40,667 nt of DNA from Acholeplasmatales bacterium (GTDB taxonomy: Bacteria > Bacillota_I > Bacilli_A > Acholeplasmatales > Anaeroplasmataceae), in the NCBI GenBank assembly GCA_016280975.1, contig JAEEHU010000103.1, forward strand, positions 1-40,667, read 5' to 3'. Within the stretch, counting starts at the first letter, position 1; every line of letters starts with the position of its first letter. This document shows, one piece after another, positions 9,601 to 17,978 of this stretch. Below the pieces are notes generated by a model that worked only from the letters and a program-made list of their open reading frames with translations, did not search any database and had not been told where the DNA came from. Made by a program: the position numbers and the translations under genes.

Positions 9601-10100
9601 ATGATCTTGTGTTATTTGCCGAAAAGGAAAAAATAAAATATACAGATCAAATAGCTTTAATTATTCAAATAATTAATACAATGATTGATATTGTTACATA
9701 CGCACTTGTTGCGTTTACAGCATTATCATTAATTGTATCAACAGTTATGGTTGGTATTATTACATATGTTTCAGTTGTTGAAAGAACAAAGGAAATTGGT
9801 GTAATAAGATCACTAGGTGGACGTAAAAAGGATGTTTCTCATTTATTCAACGCAGAAACATTTATGATTGGACTTGCATCAGGAGTATTCGGCGTATTTG
9901 TAACTTGGGTTTTAGCACTCATTGCAAATATCATAGTTAAAAATGTATCTGGTGGAGCAGTAAAGACAATTGCTAACCTTACATGGGTAAACGCAGTTGT
10001 AATGATTTCAATAAGTGTTGTATTAACATTAATTTCAGGTCTAATCCCTGCAAGAAGTGCAGCAAGACAAGACCCAGTAAATGCATTAAGAAGTGAATAG
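6666..10100 (+). CDS. ABC ATPase-permease fusion, MacB/FtsX type, with very large extracellular domain
   Basis: Single-chain exporter or mechanotransmission-type ABC protein of 1144 residues. Residues 1-230 are a LolD/MacB-like ATPase: Walker A GPSGCGKTT (38-46), signature LSGGQ (about 142), Walker B with DEPTGALD (about 165). A charged Glu/Lys linker (about 225-275) leads to one TM near 285-305. A predicted extracytoplasmic domain of about 700 residues follows, including a Gly-rich loop near 752-768. Three C-terminal TMs flank the FtsX signature ERTKEIGVIRSLGG (1039-1052), and the chain ends DPVNALRSE. This is the MacB topology, but the outer domain is roughly three times MacB's. The substrate is unknown. 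It starts the unit ending with the macrodomain gene. Confidence 0.88.
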   Translation: MLKLKDIKKEYYVADTTVHALKGINLCFRKNEFVSILGPSGCGKTTLLNIIGGLDKYTSGDLYISGKSTKEFKDRDWDVYRNHRIGFIFQSYNLIPHQTILGNVELALTISGISKAERTKRAKEALDRVGLKDQYHKHANQLSGGQCQRVAIARALVNEPEILLADEPTGALDTVTSVQIMDLIKEIAKERLVIMVTHNPDLAEKYSTRIVNLLDGTVLDDSNPFTEEEELSELNELKELEDKKEKEETELLTPEELKERNKHKEEKAKMSFWTAFKLSFKNLYSKLKRTILVIIAGSIGIIGVSAVLAVSQGVKDYIASMQDDLLSAYPIKIAEAGVDYSALVNSSIASNKDKLDIVSGKVNVNSLIDILVRNEDALKELAYTNTVTQEYVNYVKNMPKEYYNDIVLNYGLDIVSSIYTDYKVYQTNQNGKRVADGTDVPITKNTRTLSLHAITEYYTALLEQTPYAEYSALITNLSTVMSQSVSNNEYISSQYDLLTGTLPKNKEDILIVLGPNDTLTDLLLAQLGYYTEDEFYNMIYNAGPDEMKGAYKSTLDVEKFSYETLLNKKFTWYPNDKIYTDVSMDVESGGKTTHLQRFAYNYEANTKTAKVSNMVLDTITGGMGINYDINLEYVNDDWSSKGLDLNVCGIVRAKEGIQYGALSSGFLYTEALAKYIVSQNINSEIARSIKANGDIMSMTMEQSGLTLPIGIFYKLGYLYDQKLKSEDYEEGSKNVLVGKAQTGIMTTFLSYVGGAGGSMGMGGGSGDSNVSEELKSYLNIKTMDLNGIGGTYLPESIEIYPVDFNNKFLVTDYLDVWNNTKARPMVYTYNADGTEETGTYNAKDLSKAVVKNSEGETVACDIILTYYQKASGKNYIVYKLKDSDVGLISTYSYDENTDTVTLASNISLLGDVTVKNNGGTVIDCDIEYIYHSPEGKKYVVYTNKDNKQRYLEEYEFDANDSTVIVVTEATDQDEANLLNDLVLFAEKEKIKYTDQIALIIQIINTMIDIVTYALVAFTALSLIVSTVMVGIITYVSVVERTKEIGVIRSLGGRKKDVSHLFNAETFMIGLASGVFGVFVTWVLALIANIIVKNVSGGAVKTIANLTWVNAVVMISISVVLTLISGLIPARSAARQDPVNALRSE

Positions 10101-10110
10101 AGGTAGTAAA

Positions 10111-11127
10111 ATGAAAAGAATTTTAGTAACAGGTGGTATGGGATATATTGGTTCTCATACTGTAGTAGATTTAATTGAAAATAATTATGAGGTAATTATC
10201 GTAGATAATCTATCAAATTCTTCTAAGGAAGTATTAAATAGAATTAATAAGATTACAAATCATACTCCAAAATTTTATGAGGTTGATTTGTGTAATTATA
10301 ATGATTTAGAAAATATATTTAAGGAAGAAAAAATTGACGCAGTAATTCATTTTGCAGGCTTAAAGGCTGTTGGTGAATCTGTGGCTAAGCCTTTAATGTA
10401 TTATCAAAATAATTTAATTTCTACATTAAATTTAATTGATTTAATGGAAAAATATGATGTAAATAATTTAGTATTTTCATCAAGTGCGACTGTATATGGT
10501 GATCCAGTATCAGTTCCTATTTATGAAAATTTCGATTTACATGTTACAAATCCATATGGAAGAACTAAGCTTATGATTGAGGATATCCTAAGAGATTATA
10601 CTAATGTTCATCCTAAATTTAACGCTGCATTATTAAGATACTTTAACCCAATTGGAGCACATAAGTCTGGCTTAATGGGTGAAGATCCAAATGGTATTCC
10701 TAATAATTTAATGCCTTATATCACACAAGTTGCGATTGGAAAAAGAGAATTCTTAGGTGTATTTGGAAATGACTATAATACAGTTGATGGTACTGGTGTA
10801 AGAGACTACATTCACGTATGTGATTTAGCTCATGGACATGTACTTGTTTTAGATAAGCTATTTACAAATAGTGGCTTAGTTACTTACAATTTAGGTACTG
10901 GTAATGGCTATTCAGTACTTCAAGTTCACGCAGCTATGGAGCGTGCTTGTGGATTTAAAATTCCATATAAGATTTTACCAAGACGTGATGGCGATATCGC
11001 TACATGCTACGCAAATTGTGATAAGGCTGAAAAGGAAATCGGCTTTAAGGCACAATACACTTTAGATGATATGTGTAGAGATTCTTGGAATTGGCAAAAG
11101 AATAATCCAAACGGATATAAGGGCTAA
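10111..11127 (+). CDS. galE: UDP-glucose 4-epimerase
   Basis: NAD-dependent SDR enzyme interconverting UDP-glucose and UDP-galactose, for galactose use and envelope polysaccharide precursors. The Rossmann motif TGGMGYIGS is at residues 7-15. The catalytic Ser region is SSSATVYG and the catalytic pair Y149/K153 lies in NPYGRTKL, the same numbering as in E. coli GalE; the length is also 338. The ATG at 10111 is chosen over the ORF-track GTG at 10093: AGAGGT precedes it, MKRILVTGG is the standard N-terminus, and the GTG lies inside the upstream gene. It follows that gene by 10 bases. Confidence 0.95.
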   Translation: MKRILVTGGMGYIGSHTVVDLIENNYEVIIVDNLSNSSKEVLNRINKITNHTPKFYEVDLCNYNDLENIFKEEKIDAVIHFAGLKAVGESVAKPLMYYQNNLISTLNLIDLMEKYDVNNLVFSSSATVYGDPVSVPIYENFDLHVTNPYGRTKLMIEDILRDYTNVHPKFNAALLRYFNPIGAHKSGLMGEDPNGIPNNLMPYITQVAIGKREFLGVFGNDYNTVDGTGVRDYIHVCDLAHGHVLVLDKLFTNSGLVTYNLGTGNGYSVLQVHAAMERACGFKIPYKILPRRDGDIATCYANCDKAEKEIGFKAQYTLDDMCRDSWNWQKNNPNGYKG

Positions 11128-11145
11128 TAAAGATTTGGTGGTATT

Positions 11146-11841
11146 ATGATTAGATTAGATAAGGTATTATCTCATTTAGGCTATGGCTCAAGAAAAGAAG
11201 TAAAAGAGATAATAAGAAAAGGTTATGTCACTGTAAATGGTGAGGTAATATCAAAGGATGATACTAAAATTGATGAGGAAAATGATGAGGTATTAGTCTT
11301 TGATGACAAAATTGAATATGACAAATTTATCTATCTAATGCTTAATAAACCATCTGGCTATGTTTCTGCGACATTCGATAATAAATTACCTACAGTCTTA
11401 GACTTAATAGAAGGGTATGAAAAAAGAGGACTATTTCCTGTTGGTAGATTAGATATTGATACATATGGCTTATTATTAATAACAAATGATGGTATGCTTG
11501 CCCATAAGATGCTATCACCTAAATATCATGTTGATAAGAAGTATTATTTGGAATTTGATGGGGATTTTAAAGAGGAGAATTATAAAAAATTCGAAGATGG
11601 AATCATACTTGATGATGGATATAAATGTATGAGTGCCAAATTTGAATTAATAGATAAAAATAAGGGCTATATTACCATAAAGGAAGGTAAATTTCATCAG
11701 GTAAAAAGAATGATGGAAGCACTAAATATGACTGTAACATTCTTAAAAAGAGTGTCTTTTGGTGCGCTTAATCTTGATGATATCCTTAAATATGGAGAAT
11801 ATAGAAAATTAACAGAAGAAGAGATCGAATCTTTAAAATAA
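11146..11841 (+). CDS. rsuA: RsuA-type 16S rRNA pseudouridine synthase
   Basis: Modifies a uridine of small-subunit rRNA (U516 in the RsuA family) to pseudouridine. The 231-residue chain opens with an S4 RNA-binding domain (MIRLDKVLSHLGYGSRKEV), followed by the catalytic core. The core contains MLNKPSGYVSA and the family motif PVGRLDIDTYGLLLITND, with the catalytic Asp at D103. The C-terminal motif EGKFHQVKRMMEALN is typical. RsuA, RluB, RluE and RluF share this layout, so the exact target base is inferred. It lies 18 bases after galE in the same unit. Confidence 0.88.
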   Translation: MIRLDKVLSHLGYGSRKEVKEIIRKGYVTVNGEVISKDDTKIDEENDEVLVFDDKIEYDKFIYLMLNKPSGYVSATFDNKLPTVLDLIEGYEKRGLFPVGRLDIDTYGLLLITNDGMLAHKMLSPKYHVDKKYYLEFDGDFKEENYKKFEDGIILDDGYKCMSAKFELIDKNKGYITIKEGKFHQVKRMMEALNMTVTFLKRVSFGALNLDDILKYGEYRKLTEEEIESLK

Positions 11842-11855
11842 AGGAGGACAAAATA

Positions 11856-12692
11856 ATGTTAAAAGATGAAGATTTTATCCTATCAAATGGAGTTAAAATC
11901 CCAAAGATTGCATTCGGTACTTGGCAAATTCCTGATGGAGATGTTGCCTATAATTCGACTTTAGCTGCAATAAAAATGGGCTATCGTCATATCGATACTG
12001 CAAGAGCCTATGAGAATGAAAAATCAATAGGAAGAGCTATTAAGGATAGTAATGTAAAAAGAGAGGATCTTTTTATCACAACTAAGCTTCCAGCTGACTG
12101 CAAGGGCTATGATATTACTATCCAAAAATTCAATGAATCTTTAGCTAATTTAGGCTTAGATTACATTGATTTATACCTAATTCACGCACCTTGGCCATGG
12201 AGTAATGTTGGCGCTGATTGTAGACGTGAGAATATTGAATGCTGGAAGGCTATGATTGACCTTTATAATAAGGGCTTAATTAGAGCAATCGGTGTATCTA
12301 ACTTTAGAGTTGATGACCTTGAAAATTTAATTCATGCAACTAACTTTAAGCCACATGCTAATCAAATTAGATTCTTTGTTGGTAACACTCAAAATGAAAT
12401 CTATAATTATTGTCAAAAAAATAATATTTTAATTATGGCATATTCACCTCTTGCAACAGGAAATTTACTATCTGATAAGACAGTAAATGATATTGCAAAG
12501 AAGTATAATACAACTCCTGCTAAAATATTACTTAGATACTGTGTTGAAAAGAACACATTACCACTTCCTAAATCAACTCATGAGGAAAGAATTAAATCTA
12601 ATTTAGAGGTTGATTTCACATTAAAGGAAGAGGATATCAAATTATTAGATCAAGTTCGTAATCCTGAGCTTGATAGACCACTTAGAAGCTAG
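11856..12692 (+). CDS. Aldo/keto reductase (2,5-diketogluconate reductase-like)
   Basis: Cytosolic NADPH-dependent carbonyl reductase of the AKR superfamily, 278 residues. The catalytic tetrad is visible: D47 and Y52 in DTARAYENE, K77 in TTKLP, and H110 in YLIHAPWPW. The C-terminal cofactor-binding segment LPLPKSTHEERIKSNLEVDF is also typical. The closest type is the AKR5 group; the natural substrate cannot be read from sequence. It has a strong AAAGGAGG ribosome binding site and sits between rsuA and the macrodomain gene, 8 bases before the latter. Confidence 0.9.
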   Translation: MLKDEDFILSNGVKIPKIAFGTWQIPDGDVAYNSTLAAIKMGYRHIDTARAYENEKSIGRAIKDSNVKREDLFITTKLPADCKGYDITIQKFNESLANLGLDYIDLYLIHAPWPWSNVGADCRRENIECWKAMIDLYNKGLIRAIGVSNFRVDDLENLIHATNFKPHANQIRFFVGNTQNEIYNYCQKNNILIMAYSPLATGNLLSDKTVNDIAKKYNTTPAKILLRYCVEKNTLPLPKSTHEERIKSNLEVDFTLKEEDIKLLDQVRNPELDRPLRS

Positions 12693-12700
12693 GCGATTAT

Positions 12701-13450
12701 ATGTATGAAGATTTTTTAATTGACTATTTAACTAAATATAACAATTTAAGAAATGCCTTCGTTGAGGTAAATAAAAATGATAGAGTAAGAGCATTAATGA
12801 ATATAACTATGCCCTATAATCTATCAGATGAATTCTATCAAAAAGAAGGAGTTTATCTAAAATCACTACTTGCTAAAAAGAGTATTATTAATGTCGAAGA
12901 TTTAGAATTTAAGAATAATATTTCCTTCATTTTAGGTGATATTACTCTAATTGATAGTGATGCAATTGTTAATGCATGTAATAGTCGATTATTAGGGTGC
13001 TTATCCCCTCTTCATTATTGTGTTGATAATGCAATTCATTCATTTGCAGGTTTAGAGGTAAGAAGAGATTTACTTCCAATTATGGAAAAGCAAAATGGAT
13101 ATGAAAAAAATGGTAAGGTTAAGGTCACAAAGGGCTATAATTTACCATCAAAATTTATATTTCATACAGTAGGACCAAGGGTAGCTGGAATTGTATCAGA
13201 GGACGATAAAATTGATTTAGAAAATTCCTATTTATCATGCCTTAAAAAGGCTTGCGAAATGAATTTAGAATCAATTACATTTCCATCTATTTCAACTGGT
13301 GTTTTTGCCTATCCTATATTAGAGGCATCTAAGCTTGCAGTAGAAACTGTAAAAAAGTATTTAGCTGAAACAAATTCTAAGCTAAAAGTAGTATTTATAT
13401 TACATTCAGAAAAGGATTATAACGTATATAAAGAGCTACTTGAAAGCTAA
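12701..13450 (+). CDS. Macrodomain protein, putative ADP-ribose hydrolase of the zinc-macro type
   Basis: A 249-residue protein with an alpha-helical N-terminal part (about 1-70) and a macrodomain. The ADP-ribose-binding strand and loop are GDITLIDSDAIVNACNS, followed by LLGCLSPLHYCVDNAIHSFAG, which resembles the His/Cys metal-binding stretch of staphylococcal and streptococcal zinc-macrodomain hydrolases. Then come LPSKFIFHTVGPR and the phosphate-binding loop FPSISTGVFAYP. In those bacteria the enzyme removes ADP-ribose in lipoyl/SirTM operons. Here there is no sirtuin or lipoate ligase, and it ends an operon after an aldo/keto reductase. It could instead act on free ADP-ribose derivatives. 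The family is firm, the role inferred. Confidence 0.85.
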   Translation: MYEDFLIDYLTKYNNLRNAFVEVNKNDRVRALMNITMPYNLSDEFYQKEGVYLKSLLAKKSIINVEDLEFKNNISFILGDITLIDSDAIVNACNSRLLGCLSPLHYCVDNAIHSFAGLEVRRDLLPIMEKQNGYEKNGKVKVTKGYNLPSKFIFHTVGPRVAGIVSEDDKIDLENSYLSCLKKACEMNLESITFPSISTGVFAYPILEASKLAVETVKKYLAETNSKLKVVFILHSEKDYNVYKELLES

Positions 13451-13469
13451 AAATTATATATATTTCTAG

Positions 13470-13498
13470 ACTAGGAATTAATATTCCTAGTTTTTTTT
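13470..13498 (+). terminator. Intrinsic terminator after the macrodomain gene
   Basis: A 9-bp stem ACTAGGAAT/ATTCCTAGT with loop TAAT, running into eight T's. It closes the unit that begins at 6666. Confidence 0.88.
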
Positions 13499-13526
13499 AT
13501 TTTTTAAGAATTTTATCTTGTAAAAT

Positions 13527-13554
13527 TTGAACTTTTATAATAAAATTATAAAAT
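13527..13554 (+). promoter_or_regulatory. Putative promoter of glyS
   Basis: TTGAAC (13527-13532) and TAAAAT (13549-13554) with a 16-bp spacer, about 30 bases before the glyS ATG. The leader is too short to hold a T-box. Confidence 0.5.
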
Positions 13555-13584
13555 AGAGCGTTATGTTTTTTGGAGGTATTATTT

Positions 13585-14964
13585 ATGCAAAAGATAACTC
13601 TTGATGGTTTAGTAGCTTACTTAAAAGAACAAGGTTTTGTTTTCCAAGGAAGCGAGATTTATGGTGGACTTGCAAATGCATGGGATTATGGTCCACTAGG
13701 AGTAGAATTAAAAAGAAATATTAAAGATGCATGGTGGAAGAAATTCGTAAGAGAGAACAAATATAATGTTGGTCTAGATTCTGCCATTCTAATGAATAAA
13801 GAGGTTTGGGTTGCATCAGGTCACATTGGTTCATTCAGTGATCCACTTGTTGACTGTAAGAAGTGTCATTCAAGATATAGAGCAGATAAGCTTATTGAGG
13901 ATTTCACTCATGGACAAATTACAGGTGATGGTATGTCAAATGATGAATTAACTAAGTTCATCAACGACAACAAGATCGTATGTCCAACTTGTGGTGCACT
14001 AGATTATACAAGCATTCGTCAATTCAACCTAATGTTTAAAACTCATATGGGTGTTATTGAAGATGCTAAGACAGAGGTTTATTTAAGACCTGAAACAGCA
14101 CAAGGTATATTCGTTAATTTCAAGAATGTACAAAGAACAACAAGAAGAAAGCTTCCATTTGGTGTAGGTCAAATCGGTAAGAGCTTTAGAAATGAAATTA
14201 CTCCAGGTAACTTCATATTTAGAACAAGAGAATTCGAGCAAATGGAATTAGAATTCTTCTGTAAGCCAGGTACTGAAATTGATTGGTTCAGCTACTGGAG
14301 AAATTACTGTATGGGATTCTTAAAGTCTATTGGTGTTGATGGTGATAAGCTAAGATTTAGAGATCACGATAAGAAGGAATTATCATTCTATTCAAATGCA
14401 ACAACAGATATCGAATTTGAATTCCCTTGGGGCTTTGGTGAATTATGGGGTATCGCATCTCGTACAAATTACGATTTAAATGCTCACATGACTCATTCAA
14501 AGGAAAGCTTAGAATATCTTGATCCTGAGGATAATACAAAATATATTCCTTACGTTGTTGAACCATCTGTTGGTGTTGAAAGAATGTTACTTTCAGTTTT
14601 ATTCTCAGCATATGATGAGGAAACAGATCAAAATGGTCAAACTAGAACAGTATTAAGATTACATCCAGCTCTTGCTCCATACAAGGTTGCAGTCTTACCT
14701 TTAATTAAGAAGAATCATGCTGAAAAGGCAAATGAAATCTTCGAATTATATTCATCATATTTCCAAACAACTTATGATGAAACAGCTAATATTGGTAAGA
14801 GATATAGAAGAGAAGATGCTATTGGTACTCCATTCTGTGTAACTGTTGATGATAATACTTTAGCAGAAGGTACAGTTACAGTAAGAGATAGAGATACTAT
14901 GGAACAAATTAGCTTAAAAATTGAAGATGTAATTCCATATGTTTTAGGAAAATTAAAATTCTAA
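13585..14964 (+). CDS. glyS: Glycyl-tRNA synthetase, single-chain (dimeric) type
   Basis: Class II synthetase charging tRNA-Gly, of the eukaryote/archaea-like homodimeric type rather than the GlyQ/GlyS type. The opening GGLANAWDYGPLG is the Gly-recognition segment. A zinc ribbon is formed by C91/C94 and C133/C136. Motif 2 is FRNEITPGNF followed by RTREFEQMELEFF, motif 3 is GVERMLL, and an anticodon-binding domain ends the 459 residues. The ATG at 13585 is chosen over the track's TTG at 13570 because the TGGAGGT ribosome site would otherwise be coding. It begins the unit with dnaG, sigA and trmK; recO, common here in other Bacillota, is absent. Confidence 0.95.
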   Translation: MQKITLDGLVAYLKEQGFVFQGSEIYGGLANAWDYGPLGVELKRNIKDAWWKKFVRENKYNVGLDSAILMNKEVWVASGHIGSFSDPLVDCKKCHSRYRADKLIEDFTHGQITGDGMSNDELTKFINDNKIVCPTCGALDYTSIRQFNLMFKTHMGVIEDAKTEVYLRPETAQGIFVNFKNVQRTTRRKLPFGVGQIGKSFRNEITPGNFIFRTREFEQMELEFFCKPGTEIDWFSYWRNYCMGFLKSIGVDGDKLRFRDHDKKELSFYSNATTDIEFEFPWGFGELWGIASRTNYDLNAHMTHSKESLEYLDPEDNTKYIPYVVEPSVGVERMLLSVLFSAYDEETDQNGQTRTVLRLHPALAPYKVAVLPLIKKNHAEKANEIFELYSSYFQTTYDETANIGKRYRREDAIGTPFCVTVDDNTLAEGTVTVRDRDTMEQISLKIEDVIPYVLGKLKF

Positions 14965-14984
14965 TTTAAAAAGGAGTGACTAAT

Positions 14985-16766
14985 GTGACAAATGAAGAAA
15001 TTGAAAATCTAGTAAACATTACAGATATTGTCTCATTGGTTTCTCAATATGTTAATTTAGAAAAGCAAGGAAAGAATTATCAGGGCTTATGTCCATTCCA
15101 TAATGAAAAGACTCCTTCATTTGTTGTATCACCAGATAAGAAGATATTTAAATGCTTCGGCTGTGGTAAAGCAGGAGGTCCAATAAAGTTCATTGAGGAA
15201 ATAGAACAAGTAGGCTATAAAGAAGCCCTACATAAACTTGCTGATTTCAATGGTATTAAGCTAAGTGATACCTATAAGAAAAAGGAAGATCCTAATAAAA
15301 GACTTTATGATTTGATGAACGCTTCTAAGGATTTTTATAAGATGTATCTTAATAAAACCAAAGAAGGATTAAATGCGATAAAATATTTAGAGGATAGAGG
15401 ACTTACTAAAGAAATAATAGAGGATTTCTCTATTGGTTTATCTCCAGACTTTGGAGACAATCTATATAAGATGCTATCAGAGATGGGCTTTAAAGAGCTT
15501 GATATGTTTGATGCAGGCTTAATAGAAAAAGATAAAAACGGAAAAATCTACGACTTATTCTCAAATAGAATTATGTTCCCAATATTTAATGAATTTGGAA
15601 ATGTAGTTGCTTATTCAGCAAGAATTTATAAGGAATCCAAGGATAAGAAGGATCACAAATATATAAATTCAAGAGAAACTGTCATATTTAAAAAAGGTGA
15701 AGTATTATTCAATTTTGATAAAGCAAAATTAAGCATTAATAAAATGCATAGAGTAATCCTTCATGAAGGTCAAATGGATGTTATCGCATCCAATAAGGCA
15801 GGCTTTACTGAGGCAGTTTGTACACTTGGTACATCACTTTCTAAAGCACACGTTGATAAGCTTTCAAAGCTTACAAAGAGTGTAGTGATTTGTTATGATG
15901 GTGACTTTGCAGGTAGAAACGCATCAGTTAAAGCAATTAAATTATTTGAATCATACGGGTTTGATATCCATCTAGTATTATTACCTGATGGACTTGATCC
16001 TGATGATTATATAAAGAAATATGGCATAGAGAAATACAAGGAATATTTCAACAATAACCAAATAGACAAGGATAGATATCTATTTAATGTATTATTCTTC
16101 GATAAGAATTTGAATGATTCCAACGTATTAAAAGCATTAATGAATGATGCATTTGAGTTAATAGCCTCATTTAATAGTATGGTTGAAGAGGAAAGATATT
16201 TAGATGAACTTTCAAAAAGAATTAATGCCTCAATTGATGCTATCAAAAATGACTATGCTAATTTCAAAAAGACTTATTGGCCAGCTCCACAAAAAGCTAT
16301 AGTTGAAAAAGAAGAAAAGAAGCCAAAGCCAATAAGCACTAAAAAATTTAATAGTATATGCGAATTTAGAATAATTAAATACGCACAAAGAAGTAAAGTT
16401 CTAGCACTTCAAATTGATGAAGCCATTTCAAATTCAATGGATGGTATGAGTCAAGAAACTCAAGAGTTATGGACTGAATTAATTTACAGCTATTATGAGA
16501 ATTTTGAAACATTTGATGAAGGAAGATTTATTAATATGATTTCTGAAGAATGTATGAATCATTATATGTATCTTAATGAAGAATTAAAAAAGGACATAAC
16601 TAAGTACAATGATGATGATTTAGAGCTTTGCGTTGAAAAGATTAAAAGTATTAGTAGAAGAATTTCAAACAAAAGATTAAAAGAAATTGCGAAGAATTCA
16701 GCTGATATAACTGAAAAGTCAAGATTAACAGATCAAATTATATCAAACAGACGTCGTAAAAAATAA
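14985..16766 (+). CDS. dnaG: DNA primase
   Basis: Makes RNA primers at the replication fork. The CHC2 zinc finger uses C36, H39, C57 and C60 (CPFH ... CFGC). The TOPRIM core has the catalytic Glu in HEGQMDVI (about 260) and acidic residues in YDGDFAG (about 305). The C-terminal third is the helical helicase-binding domain. Start: AAGGAG at 14971-14976 positions a GTG at 14985, giving 593 residues. The track's GTG at 14976 overlaps that ribosome site and is less likely. The usual partner rpsU is not adjacent, but sigA follows by 18 bases. Confidence 0.95.
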   Translation: MTNEEIENLVNITDIVSLVSQYVNLEKQGKNYQGLCPFHNEKTPSFVVSPDKKIFKCFGCGKAGGPIKFIEEIEQVGYKEALHKLADFNGIKLSDTYKKKEDPNKRLYDLMNASKDFYKMYLNKTKEGLNAIKYLEDRGLTKEIIEDFSIGLSPDFGDNLYKMLSEMGFKELDMFDAGLIEKDKNGKIYDLFSNRIMFPIFNEFGNVVAYSARIYKESKDKKDHKYINSRETVIFKKGEVLFNFDKAKLSINKMHRVILHEGQMDVIASNKAGFTEAVCTLGTSLSKAHVDKLSKLTKSVVICYDGDFAGRNASVKAIKLFESYGFDIHLVLLPDGLDPDDYIKKYGIEKYKEYFNNNQIDKDRYLFNVLFFDKNLNDSNVLKALMNDAFELIASFNSMVEEERYLDELSKRINASIDAIKNDYANFKKTYWPAPQKAIVEKEEKKPKPISTKKFNSICEFRIIKYAQRSKVLALQIDEAISNSMDGMSQETQELWTELIYSYYENFETFDEGRFINMISEECMNHYMYLNEELKKDITKYNDDDLELCVEKIKSISRRISNKRLKEIAKNSADITEKSRLTDQIISNRRRKK

Positions 16767-16784
16767 CCACGGGAGGGTTTAAAG

Positions 16785-17978
16785 ATGGATTTAAATCAAA
16801 TTATTAAGGAACTAGAAGAATTAGCTGCAGCAAATAATCAAACAGTATATTCAAACGATTTATTAAAGTATTTCGATGAAGCATCTGATGATTATGATAA
16901 GGTCGAGGAAGCTTTAAAGCAAAAGAACATCGATGTTGTGCCTTCTACTACCTCAATGGATGATATTGACGACCAAGTTGAGCCTATCAATTTAGGTGAT
17001 ATTGAAGAAGTTGATATTTCAACTTATGACCAATTACCTTCATCAATCAAGGTTGATGACCCAGTAAGAATGTATTTAAAGGATATAGGTACAATTCCTC
17101 TATTAAATTCAGATGAGGAAACTAATCTAGCTAAGCTAGTAGTTGCTGGTCGTGTCGCAAAAGAAAAATTAGAAGAAATTGATAATGATGATTCAAATAC
17201 AATTTCTTATGAAGAATATGAAAACTTATTAAATGAGGTTGAAGCTGCTGATGAGGCTAAGGATAAGCTTGTTGAAGCTAACCTAAGATTAGTTGTTTCA
17301 ATCGCAAAGAGATATTTAAGCCGTGGTTTACAATTCCTAGATTTAATCCAAGAAGGTAACATGGGTTTAATCAAGGCTGTTGATAAATTTGACCATAGAA
17401 AGGGATTCAAGTTCTCAACATATGCCACTTGGTGGATTAGACAAGCTATTACAAGAGCAGTTGCTGACCAAGCAAGAACTATTCGTATTCCAGTTCATAT
17501 GGTTGAAACTATCAATAAGCTTGTAAGAGTACAAAGACAATTAGTTCAAGAATTATCTCGTGAGCCATCTCCTGAAGAGGTTGCTAAGAGAATGGAAATA
17601 ACTGTTGAAAAGGTTCAACAAATTCAAAGAATAGCTCAAGAGCCTATTTCTTTAGAAGCCCCAGTTGGTGAAGAAGAGGATTCTTCTTTAGGAGATTTCA
17701 TTTCAGATGCAAATGCACTTGACCCATATGAGTACACTGCAAAGATGAAATTAAGAGAAGAATTAGATAAGGCTTTATCAGAATTAACTGAACGTGAAGA
17801 AAGAGTATTAAGATTAAGATTCGGTTTAATTGATGGACGTCAAAGAACATTAGAGGAAGTTGGTAAGGAATTTAATGTTACACGTGAACGTATCCGTCAA
17901 ATAGAGGCTAAGGCACTAAGAAAGTTAAGACATCCTACTAGAAGCAAGAAGCTTAAGGATTTCATGACAAATCATTAA
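16785..17978 (+). CDS. sigA: Primary (housekeeping) sigma factor
   Basis: Sigma-70 group 1 subunit directing RNA polymerase to housekeeping promoters (alternative symbol rpoD). It has a short acidic region 1.1, region 1.2 [11 protein letters not shown] (about 92), and region 2 [20 protein letters not shown] and [13 protein letters not shown] (about 160-220). Region 3 follows, then region 4 with the [23 protein letters not shown] (about 340-395). Its 397 residues fit the Bacillota form, lacking the long spacer of proteobacterial RpoD. The ribosome site is GGGAGGG. The stop overlaps the next start by one base. The promoters annotated here match its expected -35/-10 specificity. Confidence 0.96.
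   Translation: MDLNQIIKELEELAAANNQTVYSNDLLKYFDEASDDYDKVEEALKQKNIDVVPSTTSMDDIDDQVEPINLGDIEEVDISTYDQLPSSIKVDDPVRMYLKDIGTIPLLNSDEETNLAKLVVAGRVAKEKLEEIDNDDSNTISYEEYENLLNEVEAADEAKDKLVEANLRLVVSIAKRYLSRGLQFLDLIQEGNMGLIKAVDKFDHRKGFKFSTYATWWIRQAITRAVADQARTIRIPVHMVETINKLVRVQRQLVQELSREPSPEEVAKRMEITVEKVQQIQRIAQEPISLEAPVGEEEDSSLGDFISDANALDPYEYTAKMKLREELDKALSELTEREERVLRLRFGLIDGRQRTLEEVGKEFNVTRERIRQIEAKALRKLRHPTRSKKLKDFMTNH

Noticed and set aside
13499-13584. T-box leader for glyS
   Set aside because: The gap from terminator to ATG is under 90 bases and no T-box sequence or specifier structure is seen.
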